Assembly (NCBI RefSeq): GCF_900099765.1
Contig: NZ_FNDX01000028.1
Span: 1-64,000 of the forward strand
Direction of reading: 5' to 3'
Source: Paenibacillus typhae
GTDB lineage: Bacteria > Bacillota > Bacilli > Paenibacillales > Paenibacillaceae
Length of the DNA stretch: 64,000 nt
Below are positions 51,045 through 61,468 of the stretch, in pieces. A program made the translations under genes and the position numbers. How positions within the stretch are numbered: the stretch's first letter is position 1; each line of letters begins with the position of its first letter. The notes beneath the pieces were generated by a model, which ran no database searches, was not told the DNA's origin, and saw only the letters and a program-made list of their open reading frames with translations.

Positions 51045-52410
51045 CCTGAACAAACCCCTTTGTCATCGAATTTTGGTATTGCCGCTGTATGTCAAATGAT
51101 GCGTAATCCCGGTATTGTTCAAATAAGCGCACAAATGATAGTATGCGGGCTTCGTTATTGATAAACTTCGCCTTCTCCAAACCAGTCAGCACATATCGGA
51201 AACCCTCAGAATATAGCTTATTCCATAGATAGTAATAGGCTAGCTGATAGCAACACTCCGTAGATTCTTCATCTATAATCTGTGGGGTATATATGCACGC
51301 AGAGTTCGACTGCAGCGAAAAATAGGGCATGAGCCGGAACTTAAACTTCTCCAGAATGATATCGATATTAAAAGCAAATCTATTTGCAGCCTTTGTAATA
51401 TTCAGAATTCCTATCAGTATTTCTTCTTCATCACTCTCAATTAATTCTGCGTATTCATATAGGACACTCTCATTACCGATCATAAGCTTACATACGAGTA
51501 TATTAGCTTTAGCCCATCCCTCGAATAGCTGGACCCACTTCCCGGTTTCTTCATCACTGTCTTCCACCCAGCTCAAATCGGCATATCTATAGGCGTATTC
51601 AAGCGCCTCCTCATAAGCTCCCCTTGCATCACAGACACCGCCGCGCAGCAGGTCTGAGAACGCCAAATATGCAAACAGGGGCCGCTTGAGCTTATTATAA
51701 GCCTCTCTCCCAGCCTCTGGCTGAGAGGCTAATCTAAGCTGTATCTTAGCCTTAGCGCCAAGCTCTGCAGCTATTTCATCAACCTTATCCCAGCGTTGTA
51801 AGGACTTGTATGTATTAGCCAATTCCCTGAGGGCATCCAGCTGATCCAGCTCATCGAGCCTTTCTACAAATGGCTCAAATTGAATCGCCGCCTGAAGATT
51901 GTTCTCCTGATTATCTCCCAGCCGCAGCAGATACAGCCGGTACTGGCAGAAGGCCAGACGTTCCGAATGCTGCCTCCGTTCACTTGCGGCAACACTCTCA
52001 TAGAGAATAGCGGCCGCCTTCCACTTACCGGCATTAAAGAATTCTTCTGCAACCTCAAACAAAAGCGGTGAATAGGTCAGATTGTCCAACAGCAGCTGTA
52101 CTGACTGGCGAATGCAATTCAGGCAGTCCAGCTCTGCACACCGGAACAGAAACGGCCTGATCCGTCGCCAGTTCGGCACGGTCTCTACGATGCATTCCTG
52201 AATGTAATGCTCGTAGTAATAACCCTCCGGCAAGCCCAGTACCCTGGTTATCCTGTCCAGCTGGTCAACCGCTAGCACCCTGCTCCCCTTCATTAAGGAG
52301 CTGACCGTCCCTGCATTAAGGCCGGCTCTCCTTCCCAGCTGGCTGAGATTCAAACCCTCACGTTCAATATAGTCTTCCAGCTCGCTGCGAATCGTGGTTG
52401 TATAGATCAA
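51007..52410 (-). CDS. RNPP/AimR-like peptide-responsive HTH-TPR regulator
   Basis: 467 residues. A Cro/C1-type helix-turn-helix (LNLSQLGRRAGLNAGTVSSL, then MKGSRVLAVDQLDRITRVLG) is followed by about 380 residues of helical repeats (VAEEFFNAGKWKAAAILYESVA and others), the layout of PlcR, NprR and AimR/AloR regulators. Those bind a re-imported peptide in the TPR groove and switch DNA binding. Start TTG 52410 is 7 nt after AGGAGG. The overlapping peptide gene at its 3' end is the obvious cognate signal. Targets are unknown; the adjacent spo0E-like gene is a candidate. Confidence 0.8.
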   Translation of the reverse strand: MIYTTTIRSELEDYIEREGLNLSQLGRRAGLNAGTVSSLMKGSRVLAVDQLDRITRVLGLPEGYYYEHYIQECIVETVPNWRRIRPFLFRCAELDCLNCIRQSVQLLLDNLTYSPLLFEVAEEFFNAGKWKAAAILYESVAASERRQHSERLAFCQYRLYLLRLGDNQENNLQAAIQFEPFVERLDELDQLDALRELANTYKSLQRWDKVDEIAAELGAKAKIQLRLASQPEAGREAYNKLKRPLFAYLAFSDLLRGGVCDARGAYEEALEYAYRYADLSWVEDSDEETGKWVQLFEGWAKANILVCKLMIGNESVLYEYAELIESDEEEILIGILNITKAANRFAFNIDIILEKFKFRLMPYFSLQSNSACIYTPQIIDEESTECCYQLAYYYLWNKLYSEGFRYVLTGLEKAKFINNEARILSFVRLFEQYRDYASFDIQRQYQNSMTKGFVQDEKKISRIISSK

Positions 52411-52638
52411 ATAACCACCTCCTGAAGGAACATCGGCAATGCCTGAAAACCCCTCTACTTCTCCGCTGAAAACTGATAACTTTTTCTAATATATTACAAA
52501 TATAGCCAATTGCTTATCATTGGTCAACCCTTTTTTTCCTTGATTTCTACATTTTTTTGCAGGAGATTATATAATGAAATTTTTGTGTTATTTTCGCCAT
52601 CAAATCCGGTACTTTTCATTCTTCTGCAATGGCCAGTT

Positions 52639-52672
52639 ACAAAAAAAAGCCGCCGGAATCGTTCCGGCAGCC
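52639..52672 (-). terminator. Terminator after the SEC-C/TPR gene
   Basis: GCCGGAA (52652-52658) / TTCCGGC (52662-52668) with eight T residues on the minus strand. Confidence 0.8.
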
Positions 52673-52699
52673 CTATTAATACAGCAATCATATTCTTTT

Positions 52700-53998
52700 C
52701 TATTGTTGCTTCAGCATCCATTTCAGCAAGTCCGGCAGGCTAGCCCATAAACGGGAATGCATAATGACGTATTCAACTGCTTCATTGGAATCGCCCATGC
52801 CGACGAAATCCGGAAGATTATGCGGCAGACGCTTCATACCCAGCAGATAATCAGGCACATGCTTGTTCACACCGCGCGCTACACGGTACAGCATTTTTAA
52901 CTGGGAGGTAATGCCGTTCTTCTTATATTCCAGGACGATCCGGTCATAGGCAAAAGCAGCAGCCGCATCATCCTCGCCGTATTTCTTCAAGAACTGCTCC
53001 GCTTCTTTCAGCTGGTTGCTGTACAGGTAGACCGCGGCCAGCAGATACCGGGAACCCGTATTGTCGTCCGGATTAAGCTCCAGAATGTGCTCCAGAATCT
53101 CAGCAGCTTCTTCCGCTTTGCCGCCAAACCAGCAGGACTCCGCATAGCTCTTGCAGATCCGGATATACGGACGGGTCTCCGTCAGCCCCCAGAAGTGGCC
53201 TTTATGCTCGGCAAAAAACGCTTCTCCCAGCTCCCGTTCGCCGGCAGCGATACCCGCCTTTAGAAAGGCACGCGCTTCTTGCTCATTCTCCGACTCCTCG
53301 GCAAGCACCAGGTAAGCATCAGAGCTGTCCGGATAGATCTCCAGAGCAGCCTCTGCCAGCTGAATACGGCGCTTTCCGGAAGTGGACTCCATAGCTTTAT
53401 GTAGCAGCAGCTGTGCCTTCTCTCTGGCAGTTCCGCCACCGTTCAGCACAAGCAGCTCGTCTGAGTCGCCTTCTCTCCCGTATTCCTCTATATAATTCAG
53501 CATTTCCTTCACTTTGCGTGAAATCGTTGCCGTGGTAACCTCATATTTATCGGCCAGCTCAGCCTGGGATAGATTGAACCCGTATTCTTCAGACAAAATA
53601 TACTCGATTGCCGCGCAGAATGACCCTGCTTTCTTGACTGCAGGCTTGGTCTGGCCGGAGAAGCCGTTCCATAGCACCACTGCTTCGAAAATCAGCTCCC
53701 GCTCATACTGGCTCCGCATACTCTCGATCAGCTGCATGGCCAGCTGCTCATGAGCCGGATGCTCCCATCTCAGTTCACGGGTCACCATTTTCTTCAGCTT
53801 GGTCAGTGTAAGCTTGCCTTCAGGTCGGACACCCGTTTCAGGAGAAGCAGCGGCTTGTGCTGCAGCTGCATCTGCCTCCTCAGTTGTAACGAGCCGCAGA
53901 ATCGACTCTACTGCAGAGGTTTCTTTTCCCAGACAGCATTTTTTATATTTTTTACCGCTTCCGCATGGACACAAGTCATTTCTTCCAACCTTACTCAA
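52700..53998 (-). CDS. SEC-C motif plus TPR protein
   Basis: 432 residues. The N-terminal SEC-C zinc-binding motif [18 protein letters not shown] (residues 7-24) is complete. It is followed by a helix-turn-helix-like segment ([20 protein letters not shown]) and tetratricopeptide-like repeats ([17 protein letters not shown]). SEC-C domains bind zinc and often sit on SecA or nucleic-acid-linked proteins. The role here is unknown. Single gene, with a terminator after it. Confidence 0.75.
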   Translation of the reverse strand: MSKVGRNDLCPCGSGKKYKKCCLGKETSAVESILRLVTTEEADAAAAQAAASPETGVRPEGKLTLTKLKKMVTRELRWEHPAHEQLAMQLIESMRSQYERELIFEAVVLWNGFSGQTKPAVKKAGSFCAAIEYILSEEYGFNLSQAELADKYEVTTATISRKVKEMLNYIEEYGREGDSDELLVLNGGGTAREKAQLLLHKAMESTSGKRRIQLAEAALEIYPDSSDAYLVLAEESENEQEARAFLKAGIAAGERELGEAFFAEHKGHFWGLTETRPYIRICKSYAESCWFGGKAEEAAEILEHILELNPDDNTGSRYLLAAVYLYSNQLKEAEQFLKKYGEDDAAAAFAYDRIVLEYKKNGITSQLKMLYRVARGVNKHVPDYLLGMKRLPHNLPDFVGMGDSNEAVEYVIMHSRLWASLPDLLKWMLKQQ

Positions 53999-54116
53999 AG
54001 CTAATTCCTCCTATACTTAAAAAACAAATTTCAAATACCCCACAAAGTGAGGCCTTTACATGGATGCTGACTCAGATACTTTGCGGGGACCCCGAAAACT
54101 TATAAATTCTTTATGA

Positions 54117-54156
54117 TTAAAAAAGGCCTTTCCATGAAAGGAAAGACCTTTTATCT
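54117..54156 (-). terminator. Terminator of the purine operon
   Basis: AAAAGGCCTTTCC/GGAAAGACCTTTT stem; the minus strand ends GGCCTTTTTTAA. It lies about 120 bp after the purD stop. Confidence 0.8.
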
Positions 54157-54276
54157 GTATATATCCGAACATTTTCCCCCGTACGAGTTGTATTATAGCA
54201 CTTCTTCTATCACTTGTCAGTCCTTTTTTGGGACTTTCTACGAGAAAATTAGGAATAAAGTAGCTGTTTCTTACCT

Positions 54277-55542
54277 TTAGACCAGCGCCTTCATGGCTAT
54301 GTCCCTGCGGTTTTGCTTGCCTTCAAAATGAATTTTCTCCGCACTGGCATAGGCTGCTGCACGCGCTTCGGCAATATCCGCTCCTCTACCTACTACCCCC
54401 AGCACACGTCCGCCGTTGGTAAGCCAGCTTCCGTCCTCTCCCCGCGCAGTTCCCGCATGGAAGACCAGTCCGTCCCCTGCTTCCTCCAGCCCGGTTATCG
54501 TCACGCCTTTTGGATAATTACCCGGATAGCCCTGAGACGCCAGCACTACACATACAGCCGCCTCATCGCTCCACTCAATAGAGGTATCAGCCAGTCTGCC
54601 CTCTGCCACAGCCAGGAAAATTTCCAAGAGATCACTCTTCAGCCGCGGCAGCACCACCTGGGTCTCCGGATCGCCGAACCGGGCATTGAATTCAATCGTC
54701 TTAGGTTTGCCGTCCGGTGAAATCATGAGACCCGCGAACAGCACGCCGCTGAAGGAACGGCCTTCAGATACCATAGCTTTGGCAGTTGGCTCAATAATGG
54801 TCTTAACCGCCTCATGGATAATAGACTCGTCAATATGCGGCAGAGGGGAATATGTGCCCATCCCGCCGGTATTAGGCCCCTTGTCTCCGTCGAATACCGG
54901 CTTGTGATCCTGTGCAGCCGCCATAGGACGTACGGTCTCCCCATCCACAAAAGCGAGGATCGACATCTCCTGCCCGGCCAGGAACTCCTCAATAACAACC
55001 TGGGCGCCGGCTTCACCGAACACCTTGGTGACCATGATGTCACGCAGTGCCAGCTCGGCTTCCTCGCGCGAATACGCAACCGTTACCCCTTTGCCTGCCG
55101 CCAGACCATCTGCCTTAATTACAATCGGCAGCTCCTGCCCGCGCAAATACGAAAGTGCAGCTTCATAATCGCTGAACTTCTCATAGGCTGCTGTCGGAAT
55201 ATTGTACTTATGCAGCAGGTCCTTCATAAAGGTTTTGCTGCCTTCGATTTCCGCTGCATTTTTACGAGGTCCGAATACCGGAATGTCCTGTGCTTCAAAA
55301 GCATCAACAATGCCTGCCGCCAGCGGATCATCGGGACCGATAACGACAAGCCCTACCTCTTTCTCCTTGGCGAATGCCGTTAGCTTATCGAACTCAAACA
55401 CGCCGATCGGCACACACTCGGCCAGCTGGGCAATCCCGGCGTTGCCGGGTGCACAGTAGATTTTACCGGCTGACGGGCTTTGGGACAGCTTCCAGATAAT
55501 CGCATGCTCCCGGCCCCCGCCGCCGACCACTAAAATATCCAT
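54277..55542 (-). CDS. purD: Phosphoribosylamine-glycine ligase
   Basis: 421 residues, normal length. It starts MDILVVGGGGREHAIIWKL; the ATP-grasp core includes IKADGLAAGKGVTVA and IEFNARFGDPETQVVLPRL. It joins glycine to 5-phosphoribosylamine with ATP, giving GAR. ATG 55542 has GGGGAGG 12 nt upstream; the in-frame extension to 55800 lies inside purH and is not real. Last gene of the operon, 25 bp after purH. Confidence 0.95.
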   Translation of the reverse strand: MDILVVGGGGREHAIIWKLSQSPSAGKIYCAPGNAGIAQLAECVPIGVFEFDKLTAFAKEKEVGLVVIGPDDPLAAGIVDAFEAQDIPVFGPRKNAAEIEGSKTFMKDLLHKYNIPTAAYEKFSDYEAALSYLRGQELPIVIKADGLAAGKGVTVAYSREEAELALRDIMVTKVFGEAGAQVVIEEFLAGQEMSILAFVDGETVRPMAAAQDHKPVFDGDKGPNTGGMGTYSPLPHIDESIIHEAVKTIIEPTAKAMVSEGRSFSGVLFAGLMISPDGKPKTIEFNARFGDPETQVVLPRLKSDLLEIFLAVAEGRLADTSIEWSDEAAVCVVLASQGYPGNYPKGVTITGLEEAGDGLVFHAGTARGEDGSWLTNGGRVLGVVGRGADIAEARAAAYASAEKIHFEGKQNRRDIAMKALV

Positions 55543-55567
55543 TGAACTGAAATCCTCCCCAGGTAGT

Positions 55568-57115
55568 TTAGTGTTTGAAATGGCGGACGCCCGTGAAGAC
55601 CATAGCGATTCCATATTCATTGGCAACCTTGATCGATTCCTCGTCCTTAATCGAGCCGCCCGGCTGGATAACCGCGGTGATGCCTGCCTTTGCTGCAAGT
55701 TCAAGCGTATCGCCCATCGGGAAGAACGCGTCAGATGCGAGAATAGCACCCTTGGCTTTGTCTGCCGCCTGCTCGATAGCAATCTTCGCTGCGCCGACAC
55801 GGTTCATTTGGCCTGCACCGACGCCGACTGTCATATCATCCGCTGCCAGCACGATCGCATTGGACTTCACATGCTTAACCACTTTCCAGCCAAACAACAG
55901 CTGCTTCAGTTCTTCCTCGGTAGGCTTGCGATCGGTAACCACCTGCAGCTCATCCGCATTTACGGAGTGCACATCGCTCTCCTGCACAACCATGCCGCCC
56001 TCAATTGAAGTCACAACAAAGCTGCTCTTACGTGCAGCTGCAGCACTAAGATTGCCGATCTTGAGCAGACGGATATTTTTCTTCTTGGTCAGAATGTCCA
56101 GCGCTTCCTCAGTGAAGCCCGGAGCCAGGATGATTTCCAGGAAGATATCCTTCAGCAGATTCGCAGTATCCGCATCAATAATCCGGTTAGCAGCGACGAT
56201 TCCGCCGAAGATAGAGGTCGGATCAGCGTTGTACGCTTTCTGATAGGCTTCATACACACTGGTTCCCACGCCTACTCCGCAAGGATTCATATGCTTAACA
56301 GCCACCACAGCCGGCTCCTCGAACTCCTTAACGATCTGCAGCGCCGCGTTGGCATCGTTGATGTTGTTGTAGGACAATTCCTTGCCGTGCAGCTGCTCGG
56401 CCGCAGTCAGTGTGTCCTGCGCTGCCAGCGGCTTGCGGTAGAATGCCGCCTTCTGGTGCGGGTTCTCCCCGTAGCGGAGATCCTGGATTTTCTCATAAGT
56501 AACAGTATAGCGCTCCGGCAGCGGTTCACCGGTCACACCCGCCAGATAATCGGCAATCAGGGCGTCGTAAGCCGCCGTATGGCGGAACACTTTTGCCGCA
56601 AGACGTTTGCGGGTTTCAAGGGTGGTATCTCCCCCTGCACGCACCTCTTCAAGCACATTGGCATAATCGGCCGCATCCACAACCACACTGACAAAAGCAT
56701 GGTTCTTCGCCGCAGAACGCAGCATCGTCGGTCCGCCGATATCGATGTTCTCGATCGCTTCCTCGTAGGACACATCCGGCTTGGCAATTGTCTGCGCGAA
56801 CGGATACAGATTCACTACCACCAGGTCGATATAGCCGAGGCCCAGCTCCGTCATCTGACGCGTATGCTCCTCGTTGTCACGAACGGCCAGCAGGCCGCTG
56901 TGTACAGCCGGATGCAGGGTTTTGACCCGTCCGTCCATAATTTCCGGGAAGCCCGTTACATCGGAGATGCCGATAACCGGTACGCCTTCTTTAGCCAAAA
57001 GTGTGCTAGTGCCGCCTGTGGAGATAATTTCTACGCCCAATGCAGACAACTCGCGGCAAAAATCCACGATGCCCTGTTTGTCCGATACGCTGACCAGCGC
57101 TCTTTTGATACTCAC
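55568..57115 (-). CDS. purH: Bifunctional AICAR transformylase / IMP cyclohydrolase
   Basis: 515 residues. N-terminal MGS-like cyclohydrolase domain (SALGVEIISTGGTSTLLAKE) and C-terminal transformylase domain with AVKHMNPCGVGVG and the end GGSIKDEESIKVANEYGIAM. It carries out the last two steps of IMP synthesis. AGGAGG precedes ATG 57115. It is separated from purN by about 530 bp of repeat-like DNA, unlike the compact Bacillus operon. Confidence 0.95.
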   Translation of the reverse strand: MSIKRALVSVSDKQGIVDFCRELSALGVEIISTGGTSTLLAKEGVPVIGISDVTGFPEIMDGRVKTLHPAVHSGLLAVRDNEEHTRQMTELGLGYIDLVVVNLYPFAQTIAKPDVSYEEAIENIDIGGPTMLRSAAKNHAFVSVVVDAADYANVLEEVRAGGDTTLETRKRLAAKVFRHTAAYDALIADYLAGVTGEPLPERYTVTYEKIQDLRYGENPHQKAAFYRKPLAAQDTLTAAEQLHGKELSYNNINDANAALQIVKEFEEPAVVAVKHMNPCGVGVGTSVYEAYQKAYNADPTSIFGGIVAANRIIDADTANLLKDIFLEIILAPGFTEEALDILTKKKNIRLLKIGNLSAAAARKSSFVVTSIEGGMVVQESDVHSVNADELQVVTDRKPTEEELKQLLFGWKVVKHVKSNAIVLAADDMTVGVGAGQMNRVGAAKIAIEQAADKAKGAILASDAFFPMGDTLELAAKAGITAVIQPGGSIKDEESIKVANEYGIAMVFTGVRHFKH

Positions 57116-57647
57116 TTGAATAGTCCTCCTCCGGATGATGCAAGATTAGTGTTGTTAACTTACTAGTTACGGCGAAGCTTCGCTAAGGATTGCTGCAATC
57201 TAGGTAAAAGAGGATCTATTGTACTTTGTACAACAGATAACAGGCATATCCGTCTGAAAACAGAATCTGTTGCATTTTGTGCAGCAGATTATCTGCTTTT
57301 GCTGTTTTGGCCTCATTTTCTTAAAATCAATTGTACGGAATACAATAGAACCTGCTTTCGGGTGGTTCTACAAAAAAATCAATTGTATAAAATACAACCA
57401 GGCCTTCCCCGTGAACCCTGTCACTTTATGGGGCTTCATTCGTCAAGGAAAGCAGCGGTACAGCCGCAAGACGACACCCTCTAAACTTTGTGCAATATTT
57501 CCCGAGAAATATCAGAATCCGCGGATTCTGCGCAAACTGTCGATATAAAAGACTGCCCCCGTATTCGGAGCTTTATGCTGAATTATGACAGCGGGTCAGC
57601 AGGGCAATACAAGTATGAACTCTTGGCCGTCTAAACTGACGGTTAAA
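57116..57647. repeat. purN-purH spacer with TTGTA...TACAA repeats
   Basis: Four related inverted units occur between 57215 and 57405: TTGTACTTTGTACAACAGAT, GTTGCATTTTGTGCAGCAGA, AATTGTACGGAATACAATAG and AATTGTATAAAATACAACC, each a short hairpin around a 5-6 nt loop. No gene is present. The spacer interrupts what is a continuous cluster in Bacillus. Confidence 0.6.
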
Positions 57648-58262
57648 CTACTCGCGGACAACAACATGCCTGCCGTTCAGCTCAACTTTTCCGGCTGCAT
57701 AAGCACGGACAACCTCCGGATACAGCTCATATTCTATCTGGTGAATCCGCTGTGCCAGTGACTCAGCCGTGTCCTCTGCTTCCACCGCAACGCTGCGCTG
57801 GGCAATGACCGGCCCGGTATCCATCCCGCCGTCGACGAAGTGCACCGTTACTCCGGTCAGCTTCACGCCGTAATCCAGCGCCTGTCCAATCGCGTCCTTC
57901 CCGGCAAAAGCAGGCAGGAGCGAAGGATGGATGTTGATAATCCTCCCCGCAAAAGGCTCCAGCAGCACCGGAGTGATCAGCCGCATGTAACCGGCAAGTA
58001 CAATCAGCCCGATGTCCCGGCGCTTCAGCTCGGCCACAATCTCCGCCTCATACAGCTCGCGGCTGGCGAACTCCTTCGGCCGCAGCAGGAGGGCGGGTAC
58101 GTCCGCAGCCTCCGCCCGCTGTGCCACAAGCGCCTCCGGCCGGTCAGAGACCAGCAGCTCAATGCTTCCCTCACCAAGCTGCCCGGCTCTCTGCGCTTCA
58201 ATGAGTGCAGCAAAATTGCTGCCCTGCCCGGAGGCAAATACAGCGATCCGGCGGCTGCTCAT
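57648..58262 (-). CDS. purN: Phosphoribosylglycinamide formyltransferase
   Basis: 204 residues. FASGQGSNFAAL binds the phosphate; the catalytic set is in INIHPSLLPAF (Asn/His) and the later VHFVDGGMDTGPVI (Asp). It transfers formyl from 10-formyl-THF to GAR. Its ATG overlaps the purM stop as TGATG, so it is translationally coupled. Confidence 0.95.
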   Translation of the reverse strand: MSSRRIAVFASGQGSNFAALIEAQRAGQLGEGSIELLVSDRPEALVAQRAEAADVPALLLRPKEFASRELYEAEIVAELKRRDIGLIVLAGYMRLITPVLLEPFAGRIINIHPSLLPAFAGKDAIGQALDYGVKLTGVTVHFVDGGMDTGPVIAQRSVAVEAEDTAESLAQRIHQIEYELYPEVVRAYAAGKVELNGRHVVVRE

Positions 58263-59302
58263 CAGACCTCAGCTCCCGTAAAGGTAACAATGCGCTCCCC
58301 TTCAGTCACCGTTCCGATCAGATAAGCCTCTTCTCCGCCTGCTTTCAGCAGCTCAAGCGCACGCTCACTGTCTGCAGCAGATACTACCAGCACCAGACCG
58401 ATTCCCATATTGAAAGTGGTGAACATATCACGGTTTGTTACGTTGCCCTTCTCCTGCATCAGGCCGAAGACCGGCTGGATCGGCCAGGAGCCGTAGTTAA
58501 TTTCTACATTTACGTTATCCGGCAGCATCCGCGGAATATTCTCAATAAAGCCTCCGCCTGTAATATGCGCCATGCCTTTAACGGTCAACTGCTCAAGCAG
58601 GGCCAGCAGCGGTTTTACGTAGATTTTGGTTGGTGCGAGCAGCACATCCACAAGCGGAGCGCCCAGCTCAGGAACGACATCGTTCAGCTCATAGCCCGCC
58701 TGCTCCAGCAAAAGCTTGCGCACCAGCGAGAAGCCGTTGCTGTGAATCCCACTGGAGGCAAGGCCGATTACAGCATCTCCAGGAGCAATGTCTGCACCGG
58801 TAACCAGCTTGGCCTTATCCGCAACGCCGACTGTGAATCCGGCAATATCGTATTCGCCGGCAGCGTACATGCCCGGCATTTCAGCCGTTTCGCCGCCGAT
58901 CAGCGCGCAGCCTGCCTGGTGGCAGCCTTCAGCGATTCCGGCAACAATGGCTTCGATCTTCTCCGGCACAACTTTGTCGCAGGCGAGGTAGTCCAGGAAG
59001 AACAGCGGCTCAGCGCCCTGCACCACAATGTCGTTGACACACATAGCAACCGCATCAATACCGATCGTATCGTGGCGGTCCGCCGCGAACGCAAGCTTGA
59101 GCTTTGTGCCAACGCCGTCAGTACCCGATACCAGTACAGGCTCGTCGTATTTATCTTTGTTGAGACCGAACAGTGCGCCGAATCCGCCGAGCTCAGTCAT
59201 GACCTCCGGACGGTATGTGCGTTTTACATGCTTTTTCATGCGTTCTACCGCTTCATTACCGGCTGCAATATCCACTCCGGCGTTTTTATAAGCTTCCGAC
59301 AC
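58262..59302 (-). CDS. purM: Phosphoribosylformylglycinamidine cyclo-ligase
   Basis: 346 residues with the normal start (V/M)[20 protein letters not shown] chose GTG 59302, 4 nt past GAGGTGTCC; the frame extension to 59377 is not supported. ATP-binding [10 protein letters not shown] and the [11 protein letters not shown] segment are present. It makes AIR from FGAM. Coupled to purN. Confidence 0.93.
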   Translation of the reverse strand: MSEAYKNAGVDIAAGNEAVERMKKHVKRTYRPEVMTELGGFGALFGLNKDKYDEPVLVSGTDGVGTKLKLAFAADRHDTIGIDAVAMCVNDIVVQGAEPLFFLDYLACDKVVPEKIEAIVAGIAEGCHQAGCALIGGETAEMPGMYAAGEYDIAGFTVGVADKAKLVTGADIAPGDAVIGLASSGIHSNGFSLVRKLLLEQAGYELNDVVPELGAPLVDVLLAPTKIYVKPLLALLEQLTVKGMAHITGGGFIENIPRMLPDNVNVEINYGSWPIQPVFGLMQEKGNVTNRDMFTTFNMGIGLVLVVSAADSERALELLKAGGEEAYLIGTVTEGERIVTFTGAEV

Positions 59303-59971
59303 TTTTGGACACCTCATTTTAATTAGTTTAGAGCGCTGGTTTGGGGCGGCCTGGTTATTTGTGGTCATAGTCATCATTACGGGGAATGTTTGGACTTCCG
59401 GTCGCTGTTATATTTGGATTTCCTGATCTAATCCGCTGGCCGCGGTAGAAATCCAAATATAGCTTATGCTTCCGATGCGAGCTTTCCTGCGGAAAGCTTT
59501 CAGGCGAACGCTACGCTCCTACAGTTCCAAACTTCCCCTCCATGACTCAGACCACAAGGGTTAACCCGGCCGCAAGCCGAAGTTTGCGCCTTGCACAGGG
59601 GCATGGGCTCGGCGCTCCTGGCGAAGCCAAGCGCCTCGCTTAGCGAGAGCCAACTCGCTTTTGCGAAGCAAACAGTCGGGGTTACGAGCCAGGATCTTGC
59701 GGGCGCGGGGCGAAGCCGCGCGCTCCCTCAGCGAGTAATCCCCCGCATTTGCGAAGCAAACAGCCGGGGTTACGAGCCAACGGCCCGGCGGTCCGCAGGC
59801 CGCCAGGGCGCGCAGCGCCGTAGAGCGTGTCCGCAGGACAAAGCGGGCACAAGCACCCACGCCATCTTAGCAAGTTTAGAGCAAACTCCTACCGCCGAGC
59901 TTTCGGGTGGCCGGAGGGCCGAGCCCTCCGGAATCCCCCTTTGCAAGGGGGACTTAGGGGGATGGACACCA
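59303..59971. repeat. purF-purM spacer made of structured repeats
   Basis: Three kinds of repeat stand out. A 14-bp inverted repeat TATATTTGGATTTC (59409-59422) / GAAATCCAAATATA (59448-59461). A roughly 88-bp tandem duplication from about 59607 to 59780, with GCGAAGCAAACAGTCGGGGT at 59663 and GCGAAGCAAACAGCCGGGGT at 59751. And GC-rich hairpins such as GGAGGGCCGAGCCCTCC near 59913 and CCCCCTTTGCAAGGGGG near 59935. No gene seems real here, and in other species purF and purM are nearly adjacent. Confidence 0.65.
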
Positions 59972-61468
59972 CTAGCAAGAGCACCCGTCCTTCTCTTCCC
60001 CGCCGAAATCAACCTGCGTCGGGTAATCATTATCGAAGCAGGAGAGGCACAGGCCTCCCTTGTATTCATTGCTGCTGTAGCCGCCGATGGACTGGATCAG
60101 CCCTTCCGGCGACAGGAACGCCAGGGAATCGGCGTTGATCTCTTCGCACATTTCCTGAATGGTCTTATACGACGCAATCAGCTCGCGGCGGTCCGGGGTA
60201 TCAATCCCGTAGAAGCACGGGTTCTTGAACGGCGGCGAGGTAATCCGCACATGCACCTCAAGTGCTCCGGCCTCGCGCAGCAGATTGACGATCCGGCGTG
60301 AGGTCGTGCCGCGCACGATCGAGTCGTCGATCATGACAACACGTTGGCCTTCGACAACGCGGCGCACGGCGCTTAGCTTCATCTTCACACCCTGCTCGCG
60401 CAGCTCCTGGCTCGGCTGGATGAACGTCCGGCCGGTGTACTTGTTCTTGATCAGCCCAAGCTCATACGGGATGCCGGTCTGCTCGGCATAGCCGATGGCT
60501 GCCGAGATACTGGAATCCGGTACGCCGGTGACAATGTCAGCATCGACGAAGGACTCCAGCGCCATCCGGCTGCCCATCCGCTTGCGGGCGGAGTGCAGGT
60601 TGGAGCCGTTAAGGTCGCTGTCCGGGCGGGCAAAATAAATATATTCCATCGCGCACAGCGCTTTGCGTTTCGGTTCAGTGAATCTGTCTTCGAGGAAGCC
60701 GTTCTTGTCCAGCACCAGCAGCTCGCCCGGCTCGATGTCACGGACCAGAGTGGCTCCGATGACTTCAAGGGCACAGGACTCTGATGCGAAGACATACGCT
60801 TCACCGAGCCGGCCCATCACCAGCGGGCGCAGCCCGTGCGGGTCAGAGGCGACGATCAGCTTGTCATTGGTCATCAGCAGAAAGGCAAAGCCGCCAACCA
60901 GCTGGCGCAGCGCTTCCTTGGCCGCTTCGACAAAATCCTTCGGCGAACGCGCAATCAGATGCGCCAACACCTCGGTGTCGCTCGTCGTCTGGAAGATCGA
61001 CCCGCTCATCTCAAGTTGCTTTCGGATCAGCGGCTCGTTGACGATGTTGCCGTTGGTGGCAATCGCCAGATCGCCGTCACGGTATTTAAAGACCAGCGGC
61101 TGCGCATTCGTCAGCCGGCTGTCCCCGCTGGTGGAGTAGCGCACATGTCCGATGGACATGTCGCCGACCAGCGAGGCAATTTTGTCCTTGTCGAAGACTT
61201 CCTTCACCAGGCCCATGCCGCGGTGGTAATTGAAGTCACGGCCGTCTGCTACGCAGATGCCTGCGCTCTCTTCCCCGCGGTGCTGCAGGGCATGCAGCCC
61301 GTAATAGGACATGGAGGCGGCCTCCGGGTGTCCGAAGACCCCGAAGACGCCGCATTCCTCTTTTAACGTATCAAAAATATCTCCCGAGCCCGTTCCTTCA
61401 TTGTAAAAGTCGCCGGTCCACAGGATGGGGGTCTCCTGCTTGTTCCCGGTCTTTATTTCATAAGACAT
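59972..61468 (-). CDS. purF: Amidophosphoribosyltransferase
   Basis: 498 residues. The N-terminal nucleophile Cys39 in [12 protein letters not shown] follows a 38-residue leader that would be removed; this is longer than the 11-residue propeptide of Bacillus. PRPP loop [17 protein letters not shown]-terminal cysteines ([13 protein letters not shown]) and CFYGID fit the Fe-S cluster type. It commits PRPP to purine synthesis. ATG 61468 follows GGGAGG and overlaps the purL end by 16 bp. Confidence 0.95.
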   Translation of the reverse strand: MSYEIKTGNKQETPILWTGDFYNEGTGSGDIFDTLKEECGVFGVFGHPEAASMSYYGLHALQHRGEESAGICVADGRDFNYHRGMGLVKEVFDKDKIASLVGDMSIGHVRYSTSGDSRLTNAQPLVFKYRDGDLAIATNGNIVNEPLIRKQLEMSGSIFQTTSDTEVLAHLIARSPKDFVEAAKEALRQLVGGFAFLLMTNDKLIVASDPHGLRPLVMGRLGEAYVFASESCALEVIGATLVRDIEPGELLVLDKNGFLEDRFTEPKRKALCAMEYIYFARPDSDLNGSNLHSARKRMGSRMALESFVDADIVTGVPDSSISAAIGYAEQTGIPYELGLIKNKYTGRTFIQPSQELREQGVKMKLSAVRRVVEGQRVVMIDDSIVRGTTSRRIVNLLREAGALEVHVRITSPPFKNPCFYGIDTPDRRELIASYKTIQEMCEEINADSLAFLSPEGLIQSIGGYSSNEYKGGLCLSCFDNDYPTQVDFGGEEKDGCSC

